Below are positions 55,492 to 64,000 of a stretch of DNA of 64,000 nucleotides, piece after piece. The DNA is from Vibrio gangliei (GTDB taxonomy: Bacteria > Pseudomonadota > Gammaproteobacteria > Enterobacterales > Vibrionaceae). Made by a program: the position numbers and the translations under genes. Position 1 is the stretch's first letter; every line of letters begins with the position of its first letter. Where the stretch lies: the NCBI RefSeq assembly GCF_026001925.1, contig NZ_AP021869.1, forward strand, positions 2,531,402 to 2,595,401, written 5' to 3'. The notes under the pieces are model-generated. The model was given only the letters and a program-made list of their open reading frames with translations, had not been told where the DNA came from and searched no databases.

Positions 55492-57033
55492 TTACCAGGT
55501 CTGGGTTGCTTTGAAGTCATCGACTAGCTTTTTAAGCTTGGCTTCGATGTCATCGTTGTAAGCACCCGTCTTGTTGATTTCAGCTGCGAAATCAGCATAT
55601 TGACCATGAGCGTACGACAGTAGTGCAGATTCGAAATCCGCTAGCTTGTTAAGCTCGACATCATCAAGATAGCCGCGCTCAGCTGCAAAAATCACAAGTG
55701 CCTGATCAAATACTGAGAATGGAGCGTATTGCTTCTGCTTCATCAGCTCAGTTACTTTTTGACCGTGGTTTAGCTGCTTCTTAGTCGCTGCATCAAGATC
55801 AGATGAGAACTGAGCAAACGCTGCAAGTTCACGATACTGTGCCAGTGCAGTACGAATACCACCAGACAGTTTCTTAATGATCTTAGTTTGCGCTGAACCA
55901 CCTACACGAGATACCGAAATACCTGGGTCAACCGCTGGGCGAACACCGGCATTAAATAGCTCAGTTTGTAGGAAGATCTGACCATCGGTAATCGAGATTA
56001 CGTTAGTCGGTACGAATGCAGATACGTCACCCGCTTGAGTTTCAATGATAGGCAATGCTGTCAAAGAACCGGTTTTACCTTTCACTTCACCGTTAGTGAA
56101 ACGTTCTACGTATTCTTCGTTTACACGAGCAGCACGCTCTAGTAGACGAGAGTGAAGGTAGAAAACGTCACCAGGGAAAGCTTCACGGCCAGGTGGGCGT
56201 TTTAGAAGTAGAGAGATCTGACGGTAAGCGACCGCTTGTTTAGATAGATCATCATAAACAATCAGTGCATCTTCACCACGGTCACGGAAGTATTCACCCA
56301 TCGCACAGCCAGAGTATGGCGCTAGGTATTGAAGTGCCGCAGATTCAGACGCCGATGCCACAACCACGATAGTGTTTGCTAGTGCACCGTGCTCTTCTAA
56401 TTTACGTACTACGTTAGCGATAGTTGACGCTTTTTGGCCAATCGCAACATAGATAGAGTAAATACCAGAATCTTTTTGGTTGATGATGGCATCAATCGCC
56501 ATCGCTGTTTTACCAGTCTGACGGTCACCGATGATAAGTTCACGTTGACCACGACCGATTGGGATCATTGAGTCAACAGACTTATAGCCAGTTTGTACTG
56601 GTTGGTCTACTGACTTACGATCGATAACCCCTGGTGCAATTACTTCTACTGGAGAAGTTAATTTTGCATCGATAGGGCCTTTACCATCAATTGGTTGACC
56701 TAGTGTGTTTACCACACGGCCTAACATTTCAGGACCTACTGGCACTTCAAGGATACGGCCTGTACCCGTTACTTTCATGCCTTCTTGTAGATCTGAATAT
56801 GGGCCCATTACAACCGCACCAACCGAGTCACGCTCAAGGTTAAGTGCTAGTGCATAACGGCCACCAGGTAGTTCAATCATTTCACCCTGCATCACATCGG
56901 CTAGACCGTGGATGCGGATAATACCATCGCTTACAGAAACGATAGTACCTTCATTGCGAGCTTCACTAACAACGTCGAATTTCTCGATGCGCTGTTTAAT
57001 CAGATCGCTAATTTCAGTGGAATTAAGTTGCAT
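55492..57033 (-). CDS. atpA: ATP synthase alpha subunit
   Basis: Non-catalytic F1 subunit. 513 residues. P-loop GDRQTGKT near 169, then VGQKA-type adenine contacts and the signature [17 protein letters not shown]. The stretch [19 protein letters not shown] is of the type I remember from vibrio AtpA rather than the RGLLGRVVN of E. coli. GGGGATTGGAG precedes the ATG. Confidence 0.98.
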   Translation of the reverse strand: MQLNSTEISDLIKQRIEKFDVVSEARNEGTIVSVSDGIIRIHGLADVMQGEMIELPGGRYALALNLERDSVGAVVMGPYSDLQEGMKVTGTGRILEVPVGPEMLGRVVNTLGQPIDGKGPIDAKLTSPVEVIAPGVIDRKSVDQPVQTGYKSVDSMIPIGRGQRELIIGDRQTGKTAMAIDAIINQKDSGIYSIYVAIGQKASTIANVVRKLEEHGALANTIVVVASASESAALQYLAPYSGCAMGEYFRDRGEDALIVYDDLSKQAVAYRQISLLLKRPPGREAFPGDVFYLHSRLLERAARVNEEYVERFTNGEVKGKTGSLTALPIIETQAGDVSAFVPTNVISITDGQIFLQTELFNAGVRPAVDPGISVSRVGGSAQTKIIKKLSGGIRTALAQYRELAAFAQFSSDLDAATKKQLNHGQKVTELMKQKQYAPFSVFDQALVIFAAERGYLDDVELNKLADFESALLSYAHGQYADFAAEINKTGAYNDDIEAKLKKLVDDFKATQTW

Positions 57034-57046
57034 GCTCCAATCCCCA

Positions 57047-57577
57047 TTAAGACATTAATGCGTCACTCAAACGGTTCAAACGACCGCGAGTTGAGTTATC
57101 GATGATTAAGTCTCCGGCTCGAATTATAACTCCACTAAGTAGAGTCTCATCTACACTGCAATTCAGCTTTACTTTACGCTCAAGACGCTGCTCAAGTTTG
57201 CTGACGATATCTGCGCATTGTGCTTCAGTCAGTTCTTTGGCAGAAGTCACTGTTACATCAACTTGATTTTCTAATTCTTTTTTCAGAATCAAAAATTCTT
57301 CGCAAATTTCTGGAAGGGCTTTTAATCGGCCATTCTCAGCCAAAACTCGAATGAAGTTTTGACCATGTTCATCAAACTCAGTACAAATTGACACGAAGAT
57401 TTCAGCTAATTGATCGGAGGCAACCGATTTATTCAATAAGCTCACTACGCTGTCATTTTTTGCGACTTCGGCAGCGAAAGAAAGCATTTCAGACCATTGG
57501 CCTAGTGCTTCTTTCTCGACCGCAAATTCAAAAGCTGCTTTAGCATAGGGGCGTGCGATTGTAGTCAAATCAGACAT
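57047..57577 (-). CDS. atpH: ATP synthase delta subunit
   Basis: Peripheral-stalk subunit that links F1 to the b subunits. 176 residues (E. coli 177). Starts [20 protein letters not shown] and ends with the conserved [20 protein letters not shown]. Starts 15 bp after the atpF stop. Confidence 0.96.
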   Translation of the reverse strand: MSDLTTIARPYAKAAFEFAVEKEALGQWSEMLSFAAEVAKNDSVVSLLNKSVASDQLAEIFVSICTEFDEHGQNFIRVLAENGRLKALPEICEEFLILKKELENQVDVTVTSAKELTEAQCADIVSKLEQRLERKVKLNCSVDETLLSGVIIRAGDLIIDNSTRGRLNRLSDALMS

Positions 57578-57592
57578 ATGCTGCCCCTCTAG

Positions 57593-58063
57593 TTACAGTT
57601 TTGCAGTAATATCGTTAAGAATATCTTGGTGTGCGTTTTCGTCGATTGAACGCTCCAAAATTTTCTCAGCACCGGCGATCGCTAATACAGCGACTTGCTT
57701 GCGAAGTTCATCACGAGCGCGATTACGTTCAGTTTCAATTTCAGCACGGCCTTGATCTAGGATCTTTTGACGCTCAGCTTGAGCTTCAATTTGGCTTTCT
57801 TCTAAAATTTGGCTTTTACGTTTGTTCGCTTGATCAATGATCTCAGCAGCAGCTTTTTTCGCTTCTTTCAATTTGTCTGAAGCATTAGCTTGTGCCAGGC
57901 TCAAGTCTTTAGCTGCGCGGTCAGCGGCTGCTAAACCATCAGCAATATTTTTCTGACGGTTTTCGATTGCTGCCATTAGTGGTGGCCACACATACTTCAT
58001 GCAGAACCACACAAATAGCACAAACGCTATCGCTTGACCTAACAGAGTTGCGTTAATATTCAC
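57593..58063 (-). CDS. atpF: ATP synthase b subunit
   Basis: Peripheral stalk dimer. 156 residues. One N-terminal membrane helix (about 7-27, ending [10 protein letters not shown]), then a long charged coiled coil. GTG start with AAGGAGAG upstream. The distal half, for example [12 protein letters not shown] and ILNDITAKL, resembles vibrio AtpF more than the E. coli protein. Confidence 0.96.
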   Translation of the reverse strand: MNINATLLGQAIAFVLFVWFCMKYVWPPLMAAIENRQKNIADGLAAADRAAKDLSLAQANASDKLKEAKKAAAEIIDQANKRKSQILEESQIEAQAERQKILDQGRAEIETERNRARDELRKQVAVLAIAGAEKILERSIDENAHQDILNDITAKL

Positions 58064-58112
58064 CGCATACTCTCCTTTGTTTGCAATTTAAAACAAATAC
58101 CGGGATTAAATT

Positions 58113-58355
<243 letters not shown>

Positions 58356-58401
58356 TTATAACTCCAAGTTTTATCTGAATGTTATGTAAAAAATTTTTTA
58401 A

Positions 58402-59190
<789 letters not shown>

Positions 59191-59538
59191 CTAATTACGT
59201 TTGATAAAACCAAATGACATAATGCATTGCACAACAAAAGCTAAGATATAGCCCACAAAGAAGGTGATAAGGTGCACTTCCATGTATTTAAAAAAATACA
59301 CAAACAGAGCGCCGGTAATCACAAATTTGTACGCCAAGCTTATATAGGCTTTCGCCATCACTTTTGCTGCCGTATCCGCCCCTGGCTTGTCTAAATACAA
59401 ACGAGTAACGATATACGGGATGCAGTACACCAGCCCCCCATAAATGGCAGAGTTCGCTGCCATCTCTCCCTGAACATACGAGCTGATCAAGCTAAAAGCG
59501 CCAATCACAATAAACTGAGTTAAAACTAAAAAAAACAT
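59191..59538 (-). CDS. atpI: ATP synthase assembly protein AtpI
   Basis: 115 residues from the ATG at 59538, which has GGGTG 8 bp upstream; an in-frame TTG at 59553 would add five residues and cannot be excluded. Four membrane segments. AtpI is poorly conserved and assists c-ring assembly. First gene of the atp operon. I see no convincing promoter in the 150 bp between it and parB. Confidence 0.85.
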   Translation of the reverse strand: MFFLVLTQFIVIGAFSLISSYVQGEMAANSAIYGGLVYCIPYIVTRLYLDKPGADTAAKVMAKAYISLAYKFVITGALFVYFFKYMEVHLITFFVGYILAFVVQCIMSFGFIKRN

Positions 59539-59702
59539 TCTATTTACACCCAATTACATTTATTTTTTAGCTCTTTTTTTAAGCTCAGCTGTATGCGCAG
59601 AACATACTACACCTTACTTTGTCCATATGACAGAACATAGCAAGGTGTAAAATGATTATTTTTACATTCTGTTAATTGTTTAGCGATATTCTTATAACAG
59701 AG

Positions 59703-60587
59703 TTAATTTCTATCTAAGTTTGTGTTAAGGAGAGTAGCTAATTGCTCCATGTCCTCAAAATCAATAGTAATTTTGCCTTTACCTTTAGCATTACGGCGAA
59801 TCACTACCTTAGTACCAAATCGCTCAGATAATTGCTCCGCTAATCCTTGTGCAGGAAGGTCTTCTTGCATCGGTTTATCTTCTACCGGCTCTAAATGTTT
59901 TTTTACTAGAGCTTCAGTTTGTCTAACGGTTAATTTCTTATCAATAACAATTTTTGCAACATTACTTTGATCACATAATTCCAGTGAAAGCAGGGCTCGA
60001 GCGTGCCCCATTTCCAATTGTTTTGATATAACGCAATGCTTTACTTCTTCATCAAGCGTATTGAGGCGCAGTAAATTAGTGACTGCCGTGCGAGATTTAC
60101 CAATCGCATCGGCCACTTGTTGATGAGTTAATTCGAATTCTTTTTGTAATCTTTCCAGTGCTTGAGCTTCTTCAATCGCATTCAAATTTTCACGTTGAAT
60201 ATTCTCAATCAATGCCATTGCAATCGCCGCGCGATCTTGCACATTTTTCACTACACACGGAATTTGTGTTAAACCGGCTAATTTAGCCGCACGCCAACGT
60301 CGTTCACCGGCAATGATTTCAAATTGAGACTCGTTAATTTTACGAACAACAACCGGCTGGATGATACCTTGAGAACGGATGGACGCGGATAATTCTTCCA
60401 GTGCTTCTGGTTGAATATCTTTTCGTGGCTGATATTTACCTGGAGAGAGTTGAGAAATGGCAATATCTGCCAGTTGGCCTTCAGAAGATAAAGCTTGGCT
60501 TTGTGCCGCTTTTTGTTGTTTTTCTCTCGCCAGTGAACTGGTCGAAAGTAGGGCATCAAGACCTTTACCTAAACCACGTTTAGACAT
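59703..60587 (-). CDS. parB: Chromosome partitioning protein ParB
   Basis: CTP-dependent DNA clamp that loads at parS. 294 residues. N-terminal SKRGLGKGLDALLS motif, Noc/ParB core with YQPRKDI and AGERRWRAAKLAG, then the helix-turn-helix region (LTHQQVADAIGKSRTAVTN) and a C-terminal dimerisation domain. It follows parA with a 74-bp gap. Confidence 0.97.
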   Translation of the reverse strand: MSKRGLGKGLDALLSTSSLAREKQQKAAQSQALSSEGQLADIAISQLSPGKYQPRKDIQPEALEELSASIRSQGIIQPVVVRKINESQFEIIAGERRWRAAKLAGLTQIPCVVKNVQDRAAIAMALIENIQRENLNAIEEAQALERLQKEFELTHQQVADAIGKSRTAVTNLLRLNTLDEEVKHCVISKQLEMGHARALLSLELCDQSNVAKIVIDKKLTVRQTEALVKKHLEPVEDKPMQEDLPAQGLAEQLSERFGTKVVIRRNAKGKGKITIDFEDMEQLATLLNTNLDRN

Positions 60588-60661
60588 CTGAGGGTTTTCC
60601 TTTCTTTTCTATCAATAATTTATGAGCGCTAAAACGATATAACCACTAAACCATTACTGCT

Positions 60662-61444
60662 TTAAACCATCGCAGCTTTGGCTTCTTCTCGACGTAATAT
60701 TTCTCCAGCTAAAGCTAAGTAAGCTTTTGAACCAGCTGAATATTTATCATAATACATCGCGGGTTTCCCGTGACTCGGTGCCTCGGCCAAACGCACATTA
60801 CGTGGGATCACGGTACGATACATTTTATCACCGAAGTGTTTCTTCAATTGTTCAGAAACATCATTGGATAAGCGATTTCTCGGATCAAACATGGTCCGTA
60901 AAATCCCTTCGATTTTTAAATCGTGATTAACCACCGCAGCAAGTTTGCTGATGGTGTCCATTAAAGCGGTTAAACCTTCTAAGGCAAAGTATTCACATTG
61001 CATCGGCACTAATACCGAGTGTGAAGCTGCCATCGCATTAATCGTCAATAAGTTAAGTGAAGGTGGGCAATCAATAAAAATGTAATCGTATTGCTCCCAA
61101 ATAGGCTCTAACGCATTTTTTAAACGCAGTTCGCGAGCGAATACTTCCATCAATTTGATTTCTGCGGCGGTAACGTCGCCATTGGCCGCAATAAGATCAT
61201 AACCGGCAGGGGTTTTACGACATACCACTTCATCAAAAGGCGTTTGCTCTACTAACAGGTCGTAAGCGGTGTAATCAAGATCGTATTTATCCACTCCGCT
61301 TGCCATGGTGGCATTACCTTGCGGATCAAGATCGATGACCAAGACCTTACGTTTGGTTGCTGCCATAGAAGCCGCGAGGTTAACGCATGTTGTCGTTTTC
61401 CCTACGCCACCTTTTTGGTTTGCAATTGAAATGATTTTCCCCAC
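60662..61444 (-). CDS. parA: Chromosome partitioning ATPase ParA
   Basis: 260 residues, deviant Walker A ATPase that segregates the chromosomal origin region with ParB. Motif KGGVGKTTT at 10-18, then VLVIDLDPQGNAT and IFIDCPPSLNLLT. The start codon is GTG. Short chromosomal form without a DNA-binding N-terminal extension. Lies between rsmG and parB, as in other gammaproteobacterial origin regions. Confidence 0.97.
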   Translation of the reverse strand: MGKIISIANQKGGVGKTTTCVNLAASMAATKRKVLVIDLDPQGNATMASGVDKYDLDYTAYDLLVEQTPFDEVVCRKTPAGYDLIAANGDVTAAEIKLMEVFARELRLKNALEPIWEQYDYIFIDCPPSLNLLTINAMAASHSVLVPMQCEYFALEGLTALMDTISKLAAVVNHDLKIEGILRTMFDPRNRLSNDVSEQLKKHFGDKMYRTVIPRNVRLAEAPSHGKPAMYYDKYSAGSKAYLALAGEILRREEAKAAMV

Positions 61445-61454
61445 GAGAACCCCG

Positions 61455-62108
61455 TTATAATCCCTTTTTTTCCAAAACGATTAAGTGACGATCACCTTCT
61501 AATTCAGGAACTTGCAAAATATGAATTGCCGATACAGTCAGCGTATCAGGCAACTGAGACATCTCATCTTCAGGCAATTGTCCTTTAAGCGCAAGAAAAA
61601 CTCCGCTTTCTTCTTTCGGTAAATGGTAACACCACTCCACCATATCCATCATAGAAGCAAAAGCGCGGCTGATAACAGCATCATAGCCAATTTCTGGCTG
61701 ATATTCTTCTACTCGGCTTTGCATCGGTTCAACATTACTTATGCCTAACTCATGCAAAACTTGCTTAATAAAACGAATGCGTTTACCCAAACTGTCCAAC
61801 AACGTGAAATGAGCGCTTGGGTTTAAAATCGCTAATGGAATACCTGGCAACCCGGGACCTGTACCGACATCAATAAAACGGTCACCCGGTAAATAAGGGC
61901 TCACCACAATACTGTCCATGATATGTTTGACTAACATATCCATCGGGTTACGAACCGAAGTCAGGTTATAGGCTTTATTCCATTTGTCTAACAGTACCAC
62001 ATAGCCAACAAGCTGATTTCTTTGCTGCTCAGAAACATCCAGTTCTGTTTGAGATAATAAAGCATCAAGTTTATCTCTCAATGCAGAATTGATTAAAGTG
62101 GGATTCAC
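61455..62108 (-). CDS. rsmG: 16S rRNA m7G527 methyltransferase
   Basis: 217 residues (E. coli 207). S-adenosylmethionine site [17 protein letters not shown], preceded by [18 protein letters not shown] start overlapping the mnmG stop by 4 bp (GTGA), so translation is coupled. The extra residues are at the N-terminus. Confidence 0.96.
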   Translation of the reverse strand: MNPTLINSALRDKLDALLSQTELDVSEQQRNQLVGYVVLLDKWNKAYNLTSVRNPMDMLVKHIMDSIVVSPYLPGDRFIDVGTGPGLPGIPLAILNPSAHFTLLDSLGKRIRFIKQVLHELGISNVEPMQSRVEEYQPEIGYDAVISRAFASMMDMVEWCYHLPKEESGVFLALKGQLPEDEMSQLPDTLTVSAIHILQVPELEGDRHLIVLEKKGL

Positions 62109-64000
62109 GCAGCATCTCCCTTCTTCAATTGACCATGTTTTTTCAAATGGACTAACAAAATGGAAATCGCAGCAGGGGTAATACCTGAAATACGTGATGC
62201 AATACCAATGGTTTCCGGTTTGGCGTTATTTAATTTCAATACCACTTCGTTAGATAAGCCTTTCACTTGTTTGTAATCAAGATCAACGGGTAATTTGGTA
62301 TTTTCATGACGTAAAGATTTTTCGATCTCTTCTTTTTGACGCTCAATATAGCCTTCATATTTGACTTGGATCTCCACTTGCTCAGTCGCTTGAGGATCAT
62401 CCATGCTAGAAGCAAAGTTTTCTAAGGTGATCAATTTCTCGTAAGTCATTTCAGGGCGACGCAGCAGATCCTCACCACTTGCTTCACGCGTAATGGGTGT
62501 TTTAAGTAGTTGATTAAGTTCTGCTACATTAGCTGATTTTGGATTAATCCACGTTTCTTTCAAACGTTGACGTTCCAATTCCATATTTTCTACTTTTTGG
62601 TTAAAACGCGCCCAACGTTCATCATCTACCAAACCAAGCTCACGACCTTTCGCGGTTAAACGCAAATCTGCGTTATCTTCACGTAGCAATAAGCGATATT
62701 CTGCGCGAGAAGTAAACATACGGTACGGTTCTTTGGTACCCATGGTTGAAAGGTCATCAATCAATACGCCCATGTAAGCTTCATCACGACGTGGGCTCCA
62801 GGCTTCTTTGCCTTGAGTGAACAGCGAAGCATTTAAACCCGCCATTAAACCTTGTGCTGCGGCTTCTTCATAACCAGTAGTGCCGTTAATTTGTCCAGCA
62901 AAGAATAAACCTGAAATAAATTTGGTTTCGTAGCTTTGCTTCAAATCACGAGGATCGAAGAAATCGTATTCAATCGCGTAACCTGGACGCATGATTTGCG
63001 CGTTTTCAAAGCCTTTCATTGATTGAACAATTTTAACTTGTACGTCAAACGGCAAACTGGTTGAAATACCATTCGGGTATAACTCTGTGGTGGTTAAACC
63101 TTCGGGTTCAATGAAGATCTGATGGCTGTTTTTATCAGCAAAACGCATCACTTTATCTTCAATTGATGGGCAATAACGTGGACCAATACCTTCAATCACA
63201 CCTGAATACATTGGGCTACGATCAAGGTTAGCACGGATAACATCATGCGTTTTCTCATTAGTGTGAGTAATAAAACACGGAATTTGAGCAGGATGATCGC
63301 TTTGCTTACCCATGAATGAAAATACAGGGGTCGGGTTATCACCGTATTGCTTCTCTAAACTTTCAAGATCAACCGTACGAGCATCAATACGCGGAGGCGT
63401 ACCCGTTTTTAAACGATCAACTCTGAAAGGTAAGGCACGGAGACGATCAGCCAGTGCAATCGATGGTGGATCGCCAGCTCGGCCGCCAGAAAAGTTTTCT
63501 AAACCGATATGAATTTTACCGCCAAGGAAAGTCCCTACCGTTAATACCACGGCTTTCGCTTTGAACTTTAAGCCCATTTGGGTGATCACACCGGTGACTT
63601 GATCTTGCTCAACGATCAGGTCATCCACCGCTTGCTGGAATAACGTCAGGTTCGGTTGATTTTCTAATGTGGTCCGGACAGCATGTTTATACAACAGACG
63701 ATCCGCTTGTGCACGAGTAGCACGAACCGCCGGACCTTTTGAAGCGTTTAAGGTTCTAAATTGAATACCGGCTTTATCAATTGCTTGAGCCATAAGGCCA
63801 CCCAATGCATCCACTTCTTTGACTAAATGGCCTTTGCCGATCCCACCAATCGCAGGATTACAAGACATTTGACCTAAAGTGTCGATGTTGTGTGTGAGTA
63901 ACAGAGTTTTTTGGCCTGTACGAGCAGACGCAAGAGCAGCTTCCGTTCCAGCATGACCACCACCTACGACGATGACGTCAAAGTTTTCGTGATAAAACAT
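62105..64000 (-). CDS. mnmG: tRNA uridine-5-carboxymethylaminomethyl modification enzyme MnmG (GidA)
   Basis: FAD enzyme that with MnmE modifies the wobble uridine of several tRNAs. 631 residues (E. coli 629). FAD-binding [19 protein letters not shown] at the start, [19 protein letters not shown], and [20 protein letters not shown]. The ATG is the last three bases of the window (64000), and the N-terminus [13 protein letters not shown] matches the family, so the gene is complete. oriC usually lies just upstream in this group, which would be beyond the window. Confidence 0.98.
   Translation of the reverse strand: MFYHENFDVIVVGGGHAGTEAALASARTGQKTLLLTHNIDTLGQMSCNPAIGGIGKGHLVKEVDALGGLMAQAIDKAGIQFRTLNASKGPAVRATRAQADRLLYKHAVRTTLENQPNLTLFQQAVDDLIVEQDQVTGVITQMGLKFKAKAVVLTVGTFLGGKIHIGLENFSGGRAGDPPSIALADRLRALPFRVDRLKTGTPPRIDARTVDLESLEKQYGDNPTPVFSFMGKQSDHPAQIPCFITHTNEKTHDVIRANLDRSPMYSGVIEGIGPRYCPSIEDKVMRFADKNSHQIFIEPEGLTTTELYPNGISTSLPFDVQVKIVQSMKGFENAQIMRPGYAIEYDFFDPRDLKQSYETKFISGLFFAGQINGTTGYEEAAAQGLMAGLNASLFTQGKEAWSPRRDEAYMGVLIDDLSTMGTKEPYRMFTSRAEYRLLLREDNADLRLTAKGRELGLVDDERWARFNQKVENMELERQRLKETWINPKSANVAELNQLLKTPITREASGEDLLRRPEMTYEKLITLENFASSMDDPQATEQVEIQVKYEGYIERQKEEIEKSLRHENTKLPVDLDYKQVKGLSNEVVLKLNNAKPETIGIASRISGITPAAISILLVHLKKHGQLKKGDAA

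Overview
The window is a gene-dense, near-origin piece of a gammaproteobacterial chromosome, almost certainly Vibrionaceae (Vibrio or a close relative). The protein sequences, the hem/cyaA divergon, the purE to ilvA gene string (the same string as the one I remember from Vibrio cholerae) and the rrn operon layout all point there. No phage, transposon, plasmid or CRISPR array was seen; nearly everything is core metabolism and information processing.

Layout from left to right. (1) 1-4.7 kb: the 5' part of a trkH gene running off the left edge, yigZ, and the fatty-acid oxidation operon fadBA with FadR-like and PsrA-like operators. (2) 4.7-11.6 kb: cyaA (TTG start, CRP box) divergent from hemC-hemD-hemX-hemY. 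(3) 12.1-17.9 kb: a complete ribosomal RNA operon on the minus strand, promoters P1/P2 - boxA - 16S - tRNA-Ile - tRNA-Ala - 23S - 5S - tRNA-Ser - terminator. (4) 18-32.5 kb: gamma-carbonic anhydrase, a DUF1488 gene, aroE, hemF, tsaC, then purEK (PurR box), a zinc-finger protein, smg, dprA and a LysM gene on the minus strand, divergent from def-fmt-rsmB-trkA-trkH. (5) 32.6-40.8 kb: a TrhA/hemolysin III membrane protein, Spo0M, a possible 41-residue peptide gene, a VF530-type protein, ccoG, srkA-dsbA, an acyltransferase and comM. (6) 40.9-47.6 kb: the isoleucine-valine operon ilvL-G-M-E-D-A with a complete attenuator. (7) 47.7-50.9 kb: murQ and the punR/punC pair. (8) 51-64 kb, all minus strand: glmU, the F-type ATP synthase operon atpIBEFHAGDC, parAB, rsmG and mnmG, whose start codon is the last base of the window. 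In related bacteria oriC lies just upstream of mnmG, so the origin is probably just beyond the right edge; the rrn and atp operons are then transcribed away from it.

Functional links. HemC/HemD/HemF supply tetrapyrroles for respiration, while CcoG (cbb3 oxidase maturation) and the ATP synthase use them. Def and Fmt handle the formyl-methionine cycle. TrkA serves TrkH channels, of which two different ones are encoded here. DsbA is cotranscribed with the kinase SrkA.

Most interesting points: the ATP synthase a and c subunits look enterobacterial while the neighbouring subunits look like vibrio proteins; the ilv leader has mutually exclusive hairpins and is followed by a three-copy 19-bp tandem repeat; ilvE ends in a duplicated tail and stop codon; a short Arg/Pro-rich reading frame sits immediately before a strong terminator; and dual operators lie upstream of fadB. 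I did not find strong evidence for a wholly new multi-gene system.
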